Positions 55,680 through 63,745 are shown, counted from the first letter of the stretch. The stretch is DNA of 64,000 nt from Peptoniphilus pacaensis (GCF_900088125.1 NZ_FLQT01000003.1:1781855-1845854), one strand, 5' to 3'. Notes: generated from the letters alone by a model not told the origin. Made by a program: numbers and translations.

Positions 55680-56718
55680 AATCTTCCCCCAACAGGGCCC
55701 GCAAACCTAAATCACATAGGGCGAGGCGCGTCTCTTCATCGGCATCGTAGTCCTTTGCCCGCGCTAAAAAAGCGCCGAGGAAATCCCCTTCGTGCTCCTT
55801 CTCCATCTGCTCGATAATTTTCGGCAAATTCTTTTCCCAGTGAAGTTCATACAATAGGCCTTTTTCGTCGAAAATCCTCCTTAGCTCCCTATCCAGTATG
55901 CCGCTGTAGGCGCCGGAAAGGTAAAAGCTGTAGACGGCATCGTCGGAAGAGGCCAAGGCATGAGCATCGGCGACGATTTCATCGTCATCCTCATCGTCTC
56001 TTCGCAAATAGTTTTTCTGCCTTAAAATCCGCTCCGCCACAGGCACGTAACGCGTCGTAAGAAGATCGTCCAACTCGCCCAAGATGACGCCGAGTTTTCC
56101 TCGATCCGTTCGATCCAAGGGCTCCGGCGTGCCACACATTTGCAATTTGTTTTCGTACATGGTCGGCTTGTGAACATGACCCAGGGCGATGTAGTCGAAA
56201 GCATAGAGCAGATTGGCGTCCACGGGAAAATAGCCGTCACCGCCGCTCCAATTGCCATGGTGCAAGAGCACGCGCCGGAAATCGACCTCGTCGTCGCCGT
56301 CGAACTGCAGGATTTTATTGTAACTCGCCCGGGTCCAGCTGGTGCCGTAAAAGGCCACGTTGTTCGCTTCGTCGACGTAGCGGTCCATGGATTCATTGGA
56401 AAACAAAACAACATTTTCCGGCAGACGGGACGAAAGGTAGTCGTAAAGTTTGTAATCGTGATTGCCCAGAAGCAGCAAGGTCGTAAAGGGGGCCCGGTCC
56501 AAACAGGCCAGGACGTAATCCACTTCTTCAGGCATGACCTTGTCCTGCTCGAAAATATCGCCGACGAGGAAAAGATAGTCGATCTTTTCATGAATGCCCA
56601 ACTTTAAAATGCGCTCAAAGGTGCGAAAGCGGTCTTTTCGCCCGATCTTCCGGACCTCTTCCCGTTCGTAGGGGAAGCTTCGCCCCAAGTGAAGGTCCGC
56701 CGTGTGCAGAAAACGCAT
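55669..56718 (-). CDS. SbcD/YhaO-like DNA-repair exonuclease
   Basis: A 349-residue Mre11/SbcD-type metallophosphoesterase with the metal motifs HTADLHLGR, LVGDIFEQD, LLGNHDYKL, LHHGNWSGG and LGHVHKP, plus a C-terminal helical cap. It is the expected partner of the YhaN-like ATPase in processing DNA ends. The ATG shares one base with the isochorismatase stop, and no strong binding site is seen, so it depends on coupling. Confidence 0.9.
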   Translation of the reverse strand: MRFLHTADLHLGRSFPYEREEVRKIGRKDRFRTFERILKLGIHEKIDYLFLVGDIFEQDKVMPEEVDYVLACLDRAPFTTLLLLGNHDYKLYDYLSSRLPENVVLFSNESMDRYVDEANNVAFYGTSWTRASYNKILQFDGDDEVDFRRVLLHHGNWSGGDGYFPVDANLLYAFDYIALGHVHKPTMYENKLQMCGTPEPLDRTDRGKLGVILGELDDLLTTRYVPVAERILRQKNYLRRDDEDDDEIVADAHALASSDDAVYSFYLSGAYSGILDRELRRIFDEKGLLYELHWEKNLPKIIEQMEKEHEGDFLGAFLARAKDYDADEETRLALCDLGLRALLGEDYDS

Positions 56719-57266
56719 TACTTAATTAATTTTTGTACCGCTTTAAACTCTGCGGTACCGGATACGCTGTTTAAATCGAATAAAATCGTCTCCGTGGAGC
56801 GAATCGACGCACCCATTTGACGCATTTCCTCGAAGGCATAGAGGGCGTTTTCGGCGCTTCTGGAGCTGACGGCGTCGTGGGCCACGGTAACTTCGTAACC
56901 TTTGGCGATGAGATCCCGCACGGTCATTAAGACGCAGATATGGGCTTCGATGCCGCATACCACCACTTGCTTCGGCTTCTTTTCGTCGAAATAAGCGGCG
57001 ATTTCCTCATCCAACATACAGGAGAAGGCCTTCTTGTCGAAATCCGCACCACGGGTCACTTTACCGCGAATGGCTTCGTCAAATTCGCCGAGGCCTTTTT
57101 TATATTGGGTGGTAAAGACGGCGGGAATTTGCATTATTTCGGCCGCATCGGCCAGTATGCCCGCATAATGCTTGACGCGTTCGTTGGAATCCACGGCGGC
57201 AGCCAAGGTGCCCTGAATGTCGATAAATAAAAACATGACCTTCTCTCTATCTAGGCAAAAATCCAT
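56718..57266 (-). CDS. Isochorismatase-family cysteine hydrolase
   Basis: A 182-residue hydrolase with the catalytic Asp in FIDIQGTL, the Lys in KKGLGEF/TRGADFDK region and the Cys in CGIEAHICVLMT preceded by the cis-peptide VVVCGIE. The family includes nicotinamidase and isochorismatase; the YcaC-like group fits best, substrate unknown. The ATG at 57266 follows GGAGG; a longer start at 57290 overlaps the previous gene. Confidence 0.9.
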   Translation of the reverse strand: MDFCLDREKVMFLFIDIQGTLAAAVDSNERVKHYAGILADAAEIMQIPAVFTTQYKKGLGEFDEAIRGKVTRGADFDKKAFSCMLDEEIAAYFDEKKPKQVVVCGIEAHICVLMTVRDLIAKGYEVTVAHDAVSSRSAENALYAFEEMRQMGASIRSTETILFDLNSVSGTAEFKAVQKLIK

Positions 57267-57267
57267 T

Positions 57268-58173
57268 TTATACCTCCATTTGTTGTACATCTATTTTGTT
57301 CATCAGACCTTTTAGTATACCGAAATCCGTGTCCGGTTCCGTCACGGCGGCGGCCTGAGCCAGTTTTAATAACATCGTCGCATCGTATTTTCTCACGATG
57401 CCCGCCGCCAAAGCCACGGCGGCGGCGTGGAGATCGAAGTCCACGCCTTTTTCTTCGTTTTTTGCAAAGTAGTAGCTTTCCCGGGCATAAAGAATAGAGC
57501 CCCGCTCGCTTCCCGTCACGAGAATCAGGGGAATGTCGCCGCCATAGAGCTTATCCAGGCCTTGAACGATGTCGCCCAAAAAATTCATGGGCTTGTCCAG
57601 CAATTCTCCCAACACATCCCGCTCAACGACGATGCCGAAGGGCCTCGCTTCTCTCGTCTCTTCCGGATCATCTCCGCTTTCGGCGAGCATGATTACCGGC
57701 TTCGACTGTTTGCGGGCGTAGCGTACCAAGGGCAGCTTCATGGCTTCGGATTCATCCCTGCGGTTGCCCTTTGCCAGCACCACCACATCCGATGCGTCGG
57801 CCTCGTTTAAAAAGCGATCGTAGAAATCCACCATATCTTCCCTCGTCAGCCGAGGTTCCGGAGTTTCGATGGTCGAGGTCCTGTTTTTTTCTTCTAAAAT
57901 CAAACGCTCCATGGTTTCGTCGCGAATGGCCTTCACGACGACATCGGTGCCCGAAAGGCCCATGAGTTTTTCGTAACGTTCCCCGGCGTTGCCTCCGAGA
58001 AATGTCATGAGCTTGGCGCTTTCATTGATATTTCTCGCAAGCTTGGCCATATGGGCGCCGTATCCGTCAGGCGCAATTTGTTTTTCCCGCACGAAGGATG
58101 TGGCGCCTTTGGGAAAGCTGTCCCCTTTTAACCGCGTCTCTAATATGGGATTTGTATCAATCAGTAAAATCAT
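57268..58173 (-). CDS. PfkB-like protein with altered active-site motifs
   Basis: A 301-residue protein whose plan matches the FruK/LacC branch of PfkB sugar kinases: an N-terminal glycine segment (PDGYGAHMAKLARNI..MTFLGGNAG), an RTSTIETPEPRLT segment like the family's RTEIN/GP block and a C-terminal helix set. The consensus GGKGxNVA is PDGYGAHMA here, and the catalytic GAGD motif reads GVDFDLHAA. It may be a divergent or non-catalytic kinase. The ATG shares one base with the phosphohexomutase stop, so the pair is coupled. Confidence 0.7.
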   Translation of the reverse strand: MILLIDTNPILETRLKGDSFPKGATSFVREKQIAPDGYGAHMAKLARNINESAKLMTFLGGNAGERYEKLMGLSGTDVVVKAIRDETMERLILEEKNRTSTIETPEPRLTREDMVDFYDRFLNEADASDVVVLAKGNRRDESEAMKLPLVRYARKQSKPVIMLAESGDDPEETREARPFGIVVERDVLGELLDKPMNFLGDIVQGLDKLYGGDIPLILVTGSERGSILYARESYYFAKNEEKGVDFDLHAAAVALAAGIVRKYDATMLLKLAQAAAVTEPDTDFGILKGLMNKIDVQQMEV

Positions 58174-59846
58174 TATGCGTTAAATCGACGAATCACTTCT
58201 GCTTCGATCCAATCGATTTTCTCCTTTGCTTTGTCTTTATCTTTATCGCTGCTGTAAATATAGAGCTTGATCTTCGGCTCCGTGCCCGAAGGTCTGACGA
58301 AAAAGCGACTGCCGTCGTTTAAATGATATTCCAATACATTGCTCGTGCCGATGCCTTCCACGCCTTCGGCGTAGTCCACCTCTTTTTCCACCGTCAGGCT
58401 TTCGATGGAGCGAATGGGATTTTTCCGAAGATCCTCCATAATGGCTTGAATCTGAGCTTGGCCTTCCTGTCCTTCTTTCACCACGGACAGAAGTTTTTCT
58501 CCCTGATAATCGTATTTACGGAAGATATCTTCCAACACTTCCGGCAGGCGCTTGCCGATGCTTAAATAATAGGCCGCCATTTCCGCCGCTATCATGGAAG
58601 TAACCACGGCGTCTTTGTCGCGGACGTGATCGCCGTAAACATAGCCGATGCTCTCTTCGTAGCCGAATAAAAATTCGTATTCCTTCGTGTCGTCCCATCG
58701 ATTGGCCGGGGCGCAAATATTTTTAAAGCCGGTTAGGGCATTGAACATGGCGACGCCGTAATGCTCACAAATTCTGCGGCCGATATCGCCGGTGACGATG
58801 CTCTTGACCACGGCGCTGTTAGTGGGCAGATCGCCTTTGCTCGAGCGACGGGACAAAATGTATTCCAAGAGCAGGGCTCCCGTTTGGTTGCCCGTAAAGG
58901 GAATGTATTCACCGGCTTCGTCTTTTGCCACGATGGCCACCCGGTCGCAGTCGGGATCCGTGGCGATTAAAAGATCTGCATCCACTTCTTTTCCCAGGTC
59001 CAGCGCCTTTTCAAAGGCATGGAAATCCTCGGGATTGGGATAACCCACGGAGGCGAAGGTACTGTCCGGTTCTGTTTGCTCTTCGACGAGATGAATATTG
59101 TGAAAGCCCCGCTCCTTTAAAATGCGGCGTACGGGCAGATTCCCCGTACCGTTTAACGGTGTATAGACGATGGAAATATCTTTTTTTACATCGTCTTCCA
59201 CGGCCTTGTCCAACGTCAGAGCGTAGTATTTTTCTTCTACGTCATCGTCGATGACGTGAATCAAGCCTTCCTCTTTGTACGCCTCAAAGGATTTTTCAGG
59301 CCACACATCGTAACCGTATTTGGCGATTTCTCTGGAAATCTCGTCGGCCATGGCGTCTTGAATTTGGGAGCCCTCTTTCCAATACACTTTGTAGCCGTTG
59401 TACTCCTTGGGGTTGTGGCTCGCCGTCACGACGATGCCCGCCTGGGTTTTAAGTTCCCGCACAGCAAAGGACAGCATGGGCGTCGGACGAATGCCTTTAT
59501 AAATATGCACTTGAATGCCGCAGGAGGCCAACATGGCCGCCGCCACTTCCATAAAGCGCTCGCTGCGCTCTCGCACGTCCCAAGCGATGGCCACACCGCG
59601 GTCCATGGCTTTCTGTCCACGCTTTTCAATGACGCCGGCAAGGCCTCGCGTGGCGCGGGCGATGACCTGTTCGTTCATGCGATTCGTGCCCGGCCCGATC
59701 TTGCCGCGAAGGCCCGCCGTGCCGAATGCCAGCTCCTGATAAAAACTGTCCGCCAATTCTTCCCCGGACATGTGCTGTAGCTTTTCTTTATCTTCATTGC
59801 AAAGGGTGGTCAGTTCTTTCCAATAATTAAAACGTTCGTGAATCAC
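58173..59846 (-). CDS. pgcA: Alpha-phosphohexomutase (PgcA-type phosphoglucomutase)
   Basis: A 557-residue phosphohexomutase. The phosphoserine loop is TASHNPKEYNG, the metal loop DPDCDR, the sugar loop GYEESIGY and the phosphate loop RPSGTEPKIK. It interconverts glucose 1- and 6-phosphate (or mannose forms). Length and order fit the Firmicutes PgcA group. The start is a GTG at 59846 after GAGGG. Confidence 0.94.
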   Translation of the reverse strand: MIHERFNYWKELTTLCNEDKEKLQHMSGEELADSFYQELAFGTAGLRGKIGPGTNRMNEQVIARATRGLAGVIEKRGQKAMDRGVAIAWDVRERSERFMEVAAAMLASCGIQVHIYKGIRPTPMLSFAVRELKTQAGIVVTASHNPKEYNGYKVYWKEGSQIQDAMADEISREIAKYGYDVWPEKSFEAYKEEGLIHVIDDDVEEKYYALTLDKAVEDDVKKDISIVYTPLNGTGNLPVRRILKERGFHNIHLVEEQTEPDSTFASVGYPNPEDFHAFEKALDLGKEVDADLLIATDPDCDRVAIVAKDEAGEYIPFTGNQTGALLLEYILSRRSSKGDLPTNSAVVKSIVTGDIGRRICEHYGVAMFNALTGFKNICAPANRWDDTKEYEFLFGYEESIGYVYGDHVRDKDAVVTSMIAAEMAAYYLSIGKRLPEVLEDIFRKYDYQGEKLLSVVKEGQEGQAQIQAIMEDLRKNPIRSIESLTVEKEVDYAEGVEGIGTSNVLEYHLNDGSRFFVRPSGTEPKIKLYIYSSDKDKDKAKEKIDWIEAEVIRRFNA

Positions 59847-59850
59847 TATC

Positions 59851-60324
59851 TCAGCCCTCTTTCGTTAAATCTGCAAATTCTCCCTTTATCAATCGACGTA
59901 AATCTTCCGGATCGACGCGCATTTGCAGGCCTTTCTTTCCGGCGCTGACGTAAATGGCGTCATACAAAATGGCGCTTTCATGAATATAGGTGGGGAACAG
60001 CTTTTTCATGCCCACCGGCGAACAGCCGCCCCGAACATAGCCCGTCAAAGGCAGGAGATCTTTCACATGGAGCATTTCCATTTTCTTCTCGCCGGAAACT
60101 TTGGCCGCTTTTTTTAAATCCAATTCGTCCGCTACGGGTATGACAAAAACGAAATGTGCCTTGTCCTTTCCCTCGGCAACCAATGTTTTAAACACGGCCT
60201 CCACGGGCAAGTTATTGAGTTCTGCAATTTTAACGCCGTCTACCTCTACATCTCCGTCGTATTCAAAGGTTTCGTAAGGGATGCCGTCGGCATCTAAATG
60301 CCTCAGTGCATTTGTTTTTTTCAT
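59851..60324 (-). CDS. ybaK: YbaK/EbsC-type Cys-tRNA(Pro) deacylase
   Basis: A 157-residue INS-like editing protein with the catalytic lysine in VFKTLVAEG and the GGCSPVGMKK block. YbaK hydrolyses Cys-tRNA(Pro) made by mistake. The ATG at 60324 follows GCGAGGTG; an earlier ATG at 60372 would extend through the promoter. It is the first gene of the unit that runs on to pgcA and beyond. Confidence 0.93.
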   Translation of the reverse strand: MKKTNALRHLDADGIPYETFEYDGDVEVDGVKIAELNNLPVEAVFKTLVAEGKDKAHFVFVIPVADELDLKKAAKVSGEKKMEMLHVKDLLPLTGYVRGGCSPVGMKKLFPTYIHESAILYDAIYVSAGKKGLQMRVDPEDLRRLIKGEFADLTKEG

Positions 60325-60342
60325 AATGACACCTCGCTTAAT

Positions 60343-60372
60343 AGTATACCCGAATTTATAATTTACTGTCAT
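60343..60372 (-). promoter_or_regulatory. Promoter of the ybaK-pgcA unit
   Basis: On the minus strand ATGACA (complement of 60367-60372) and TATACT (complement of 60343-60348) are 18 bp apart, about 20 bases before the ybaK ATG. The rest of the 200-bp gap (to 60484) shows no other gene I can support. Confidence 0.65.
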
Positions 60373-60483
60373 TAGCTATAAAGCATCCATGCTATCTGAT
60401 AGTTATTATATCAGTTCAGATCCGTAGACGGCACAGGTTTCCCGATCATTTACCATAGTGATCACGGAAACTAAATCAAGGCA

Positions 60484-60516
60484 TAAAAAAATCGACACAG
60501 GCTTTTCTGTGCCGAT
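60484..60516 (-). terminator. Terminator of the tetR-membrane gene operon
   Basis: A ten-position stem with one mismatch (60491-60500 with 60507-60516, arms around CACAG/CTGTG) and a six-base loop, followed on the minus strand by TTTTTTT. Confidence 0.88.
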
Positions 60517-60522
60517 AGGTTC

Positions 60523-61548
60523 TTATGCTTCCATGGTTTTCAGTCCCGACTTGGCAGCCCATATGAGAGACACGGTAAGCAGTATATGTCCGACGCCGGA
60601 TATGGCCACCATGCCGATGCGCGTCACCTCTCCGGGGGTGTAGCCGTCGATCATGCCGTGGAGGAACATGGCGCTGAAGGAGAAAAACATGCCGAAATTA
60701 TAAATCGTAAGCAGTTTTTTCAAGCGGGCGTTTTCGAATGCTCGATCCCGAATAAGCAAATAGGCTAGGGTCAAGAGGACAAAGCCCAATACGATTAAGT
60801 GGACGTGGAGAAAAGCCATTTTTGCCTCCACGGGATAAATCTTTCCGATTTCCCGGTAAAAGGCTCCGGCGAAAATGCCGAAGAACAAATAGGCCAGGGC
60901 GAATTGAAGCAGGTCGTTTATTTTGAAGTCGCCCTTTAGATTGCCATACAACTTCCAGACGATGAGCACGTACATCACCGTCTTCGGCATCATCAACATG
61001 CCAATGGTGGGATAGATGTTTTTAAGCAGAACCACGGGAACGTAAAAGAGGAAACTGAAAAAGACGAAGATATAAAGCTTGCCGAAATTTTCATTTGTTC
61101 TTTCTCTATACAAGAGTGCGATATCGATGATGCCCATGAGAGCGAAGGGTGCATTGGATATCAAATCCATGGAGGTGGCTCGATTAAAGGATAGGATCAC
61201 CGTCACGATGCGTATCAGAAAGAGAATGGGCATCAGAACGTCCAAGCTGCGATTCGTCTTCTTCATCTCCCGGCGAATATAGTAGTAAAACAAAAGATAG
61301 AACAGAGACATGGTCATAGCAGAAATACGCGTCCCGAGAAATAATCCGGCGGCATTCACTTCAAAGCCGTCGACTGTCGCCTGAGCCACGATCCGCGGAA
61401 TCAAGTGAACGGAATCGCCGAGCCCCAAGAGCAATGTCATGGCGCCGATTAGGCCGCTGTTCGGCTTTCTCAAAAGCAAAATTCGAATGCCGAGAAACAA
61501 AACGAAAATCAAATACATACTGTCAAAAAACAGCTCAAAGTCTTTCAT
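60523..61548 (-). CDS. Polytopic membrane protein with C-terminal DUF2871-like domain
   Basis: A 341-residue membrane protein with about ten spans. Residues from about 208 to the end (LLQFALAYLFFGIFAGAFYRE..HVHLIVLGF..FLHGM..GVGHILLTVSLIW) resemble stand-alone DUF2871 proteins of about 130 residues; the first 200 residues add six or seven spans. Intramembrane histidines at 48, 248, 250, 297 and 321 could bind a metal or heme (inference). The ATG follows GGAGGG and overlaps tetR by 14 bp, so its expression is tied to that repressor. Confidence 0.78.
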   Translation of the reverse strand: MKDFELFFDSMYLIFVLFLGIRILLLRKPNSGLIGAMTLLLGLGDSVHLIPRIVAQATVDGFEVNAAGLFLGTRISAMTMSLFYLLFYYYIRREMKKTNRSLDVLMPILFLIRIVTVILSFNRATSMDLISNAPFALMGIIDIALLYRERTNENFGKLYIFVFFSFLFYVPVVLLKNIYPTIGMLMMPKTVMYVLIVWKLYGNLKGDFKINDLLQFALAYLFFGIFAGAFYREIGKIYPVEAKMAFLHVHLIVLGFVLLTLAYLLIRDRAFENARLKKLLTIYNFGMFFSFSAMFLHGMIDGYTPGEVTRIGMVAISGVGHILLTVSLIWAAKSGLKTMEA

Positions 61549-62092
61549 TGCCTATGCCCTCCAGTAGATACTCGATGTATTGCGTCGAGACCTCTTTAAA
61601 TTCTTCCTTGCTGTAATCCTCGATCATGCTGTCTTTAATCAGTTCGTGGAATACCGCCATCATATATAAAATCATATGGGCCTCGCTCTTTCCGTAATGC
61701 TTCTTCACGAAACTTTTTCCGTGGGAAAGGGTGCTTTTTTCAAAAGCCAAAAACTGAGGCCGATACAAATTCCGTAAATTGTGATCGTAAAGATCCTCCA
61801 ACAAAAATTTCTGATAAGCCCAAAGAGTGGCTTCGGGGTCGTTGTGATTTTTTTCGAATAAATCAAAAAACACGTGGTGAACGTGGCCCGTGGCTTCTTT
61901 TAAAACCGTGAAATAGCAATCGTCCAAGTCCTCGAAGTACTGGTAAAAGGATCCCCGCGCGATGTCCAAAGCCTTGACGATTTTCGATACATTGATTTCA
62001 TCCACCGGCGTCTCTTCAAAAAACTCTCGCAGGGCAAGCTGCAGCCGCTCTTTCTTTTCCTTATCCAAACGTTCAAATGTTGCTTTCGCCAT
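61535..62092 (-). CDS. TetR-family transcriptional regulator
   Basis: A 185-residue regulator. The N-terminal helix-turn-helix (INVSKIVKALDIARGSFYQYFEDLDD) matches TetR; the C-terminal ligand domain is not assignable. The ATG at 62092 follows GGAGG. Two TGACA/TGTCA palindromes flank its promoter, so it should repress itself and the membrane gene downstream. Confidence 0.93.
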   Translation of the reverse strand: MAKATFERLDKEKKERLQLALREFFEETPVDEINVSKIVKALDIARGSFYQYFEDLDDCYFTVLKEATGHVHHVFFDLFEKNHNDPEATLWAYQKFLLEDLYDHNLRNLYRPQFLAFEKSTLSHGKSFVKKHYGKSEAHMILYMMAVFHELIKDSMIEDYSKEEFKEVSTQYIEYLLEGIGNERL

Positions 62093-62106
62093 GATTACCT
62101 CCATTG

Positions 62107-62163
62107 TGACACGTTGTCATATCTTATAGAATACGCTTCTCTGTCTTCCTTGTCAACTGACAA
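62107..62163 (-). promoter_or_regulatory. tetR promoter with two palindromic operators
   Basis: On the minus strand a perfect -35 TTGACA (complement of 62151-62156) and -10 TATTCT (complement of 62128-62133) are 17 bp apart. One palindrome, TTGTCA-AC-TGACAA, covers the -35 (62150-62163). A second, TGACA-CGT-TGTCA, lies just downstream of the start point (62107-62119). Both share the TGACA half-site. Confidence 0.8.
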
Positions 62164-62170
62164 AATCTAT

Positions 62171-62201
62171 TAAAAAACGCCCCGACATTCGTCGAAGCGT
62201 T
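62171..62201 (-). terminator. Terminator of the acidic membrane protein gene
   Basis: Outer stem AACGC/GCGTT (62176-62180 with 62197-62201) and inner stem CGAC/GTCG (62183-62186 with 62191-62194), separated by a two-base internal loop, end in TTTTTTA on the minus strand. It lies between the gene at 62237 and the tetR promoter. Confidence 0.8.
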
Positions 62202-62236
62202 CCAGGATTACTAAAAGCGATTTTATTTAAATCACA

Positions 62237-63136
62237 CTACACGTCTAAATCTAAATCATCCACATCGCCTGCATCGTAGGCGTCCCAATAGCTGTCGTAA
62301 TCGTCGTAGATCTCCGCCTCGTCGGCTTCGCCGTCGTAGCCCTCGTCATAGAGAATGTCCTGCTCGTGAGAATCGTCGTCCTTCTCTTTGTGCGTAAAGA
62401 TACTTTGATTTCCGCGCTCCTTTCGCAACCGCTCTTCCTCACGAATAATGTAGTGAGCCAACCACAGTTGAAAGAACTCGTCGGCCTCCCGCTCGGCTTC
62501 TTCCTCTTCCAAGCGCAATGCTTCCGAATCAGGATCTTCGTCGATGCCCTCTTTATACGTGACCTCGGCGCTGCTGATCAACGACTCCAGGGTTTGAAAC
62601 TTCACGCCGAAATCCGTGCACTTTTCATAATCGCCGGTGACATAAAAACCGGGAGCCACTTGCTTCAATAAATTATCGGCAAGGGAGTTTAAAATCCTTT
62701 TTAAAAAATACAAATTCCACCGGGATCCGTCTTCGTTATGTACGACGCCTTTTTCCATGAGCAGTTCCAATCGACACAGTGAATCAAACTGACTCTTCCG
62801 AATCAAAAAAGGATTTGTAATGGAAAGCTGCGCCAAAAACAAAGCCACTTCTTCGCTTACATTGTATTTAATCGCTCCTTCATAGATACTTTTATACAAA
62901 TTCTGCGCCGATTGAATCGTTTCATCCAACTCCTCGCCCGTGTCCACCAAAGCCAGGGAGCGAATAATCTGATCTCTGTCCGTGGGATTTGGCTTTGCTT
63001 TCTTTTCTGTCGATCCAACTCCCGTCGACTGAGCCTTATTTTCCGGCGGAACATAGGGAAATTTTTTTCGCAAGTAAATAAATAGAAGAAGGAAGAAGAT
63101 GCCGGCACCCATCCACAACCAAAAATACAAGTCCAT
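62237..63136 (-). CDS. Membrane-anchored protein with very acidic tail, unknown
   Basis: A 299-residue protein. Residues 5-22 form one membrane span followed by RKK, which places the rest in the cytoplasm. A helical region (60-210) follows, then a Glu-rich coiled coil (LRLEEEEAEREADEFF) and a tail of about 45 residues made almost only of Asp, Glu, Tyr, Ala and Gly. No known domain is recognised. It is monocistronic, with its own terminator, downstream of the tRNA array. Confidence 0.78.
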   Translation of the reverse strand: MDLYFWLWMGAGIFFLLLFIYLRKKFPYVPPENKAQSTGVGSTEKKAKPNPTDRDQIIRSLALVDTGEELDETIQSAQNLYKSIYEGAIKYNVSEEVALFLAQLSITNPFLIRKSQFDSLCRLELLMEKGVVHNEDGSRWNLYFLKRILNSLADNLLKQVAPGFYVTGDYEKCTDFGVKFQTLESLISSAEVTYKEGIDEDPDSEALRLEEEEAEREADEFFQLWLAHYIIREEERLRKERGNQSIFTHKEKDDDSHEQDILYDEGYDGEADEAEIYDDYDSYWDAYDAGDVDDLDLDV

Positions 63137-63199
63137 AATCGCCCCCGCATCGCCAAAAAATTTTACCTAAATCGCAAATCTATTATTCTATGAACACAA

Positions 63200-63234
63200 T
63201 AAAAAAGCAAGCTTACAAAAAGTAAACTTGCTTT
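63200..63234 (-). terminator. Terminator of the tRNA operon
   Basis: A 12-position stem with one mismatch (AAGCAAGtTTAC and GTAAgCTTGCTT) with a five-base loop, then TTTTTT on the minus strand, ends directly after the last tRNA. Confidence 0.88.
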
Positions 63235-63310
63235 GGCGTACCACAGAGGATTCGAACCCCTGACCTTCTGGTCCGTAGCCAGACGCTCTATCCAGCTGAG
63301 CTAGTGGTAC
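63234..63310 (-). tRNA. tRNA-Arg (anticodon ACG)
   Basis: Cloverleaf with GTACCAC/GTGGTAC acceptor, D-arm AGCTCAGCTGG, anticodon loop CTACGGA and T-arm GGTTCGAATCC; CCA is encoded. ACG is normally deaminated to ICG to read CGU/CGC/CGA. Confidence 0.95.
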
Positions 63311-63313
63311 AAG

Positions 63314-63388
63314 TGGAGCGGAAGACGAGATTCGAACTCGCGACCCTCGCCTTGGCAAGGCGATGCTCTACCACTGAGCCACTTCCGC
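63314..63388 (-). tRNA. tRNA-Gly (anticodon GCC)
   Basis: Acceptor GCGGAAG paired with its 3' arm, anticodon loop TTGCCAA, T-arm AGTTCGAATCT and encoded CCA. Confidence 0.95.
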
Positions 63389-63391
63389 ATA

Positions 63392-63477
63392 TGGTGGAGG
63401 AGAGTGGATTCGAACCACTGAAAGCTGAGCTAACGGATTTACAGTCCGTCCCCTTTGGCCAACTCGGGAACTCCTCC
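63392..63477 (-). tRNA. tRNA-Tyr (anticodon GTA)
   Basis: A class II tRNA of 86 bases with acceptor GGAGGAG, anticodon loop CTGTAAA, a long variable arm, T-arm GGTTCGAATCC and encoded CCA. Confidence 0.95.
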
Positions 63478-63505
63478 CTATGGAATTGTATCCATTTAAG
63501 AAAAA

Positions 63506-63582
63506 TGGCGACCTGGATCGGACTCGAACCGACGACCTCCAGCGTGACAGGCTGGCATTCTAACCAACTGAACTACCAGGCC
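63506..63582 (-). tRNA. tRNA-Asp (anticodon GTC)
   Basis: Acceptor GGCCTGG with one G-U pair, anticodon loop CTGTCAC, T-arm GGTTCGAGTCC, discriminator G and encoded CCA. Confidence 0.95.
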
Positions 63583-63586
63583 AGGT

Positions 63587-63662
63587 TGGTGGGCGCAATA
63601 GGGCTCGAACCTATGACCCCCTGCTTGTAAGGCAGGTGCTCTCCCAACTGAGCTATGCGCCC
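63587..63662 (-). tRNA. tRNA-Thr (anticodon TGT)
   Basis: Acceptor GGGCGCA, anticodon loop CTTGTAA, T-arm GGTTCGAGCCC and encoded CCA. Confidence 0.95.
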
Positions 63663-63667
63663 TTATA

Positions 63668-63742
63668 TGGTGACCCCGCCGGGATTCGAACCCGGGTAAC
63701 CGCCGTGAAAGGGCGGTGTCTTAACCGCTTGACCACGGGGCC
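63668..63742 (-). tRNA. tRNA-Glu (anticodon TTC)
   Basis: Acceptor GGCCCCG, anticodon loop CTTTCAC, T-arm GGTTCGAATCC and encoded CCA. Besides translation, it could feed a glutamyl-tRNA route to 5-aminolevulinate if hemA/hemL exist elsewhere. Confidence 0.95.
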
Positions 63743-63745
63743 TTA

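Noticed and set aside
60400..60470. Short minus-strand frame encoding about 20 residues in the ybaK upstream gap
   Set aside because: No ribosome binding site, and it lies upstream of the ybaK promoter; no coding evidence.
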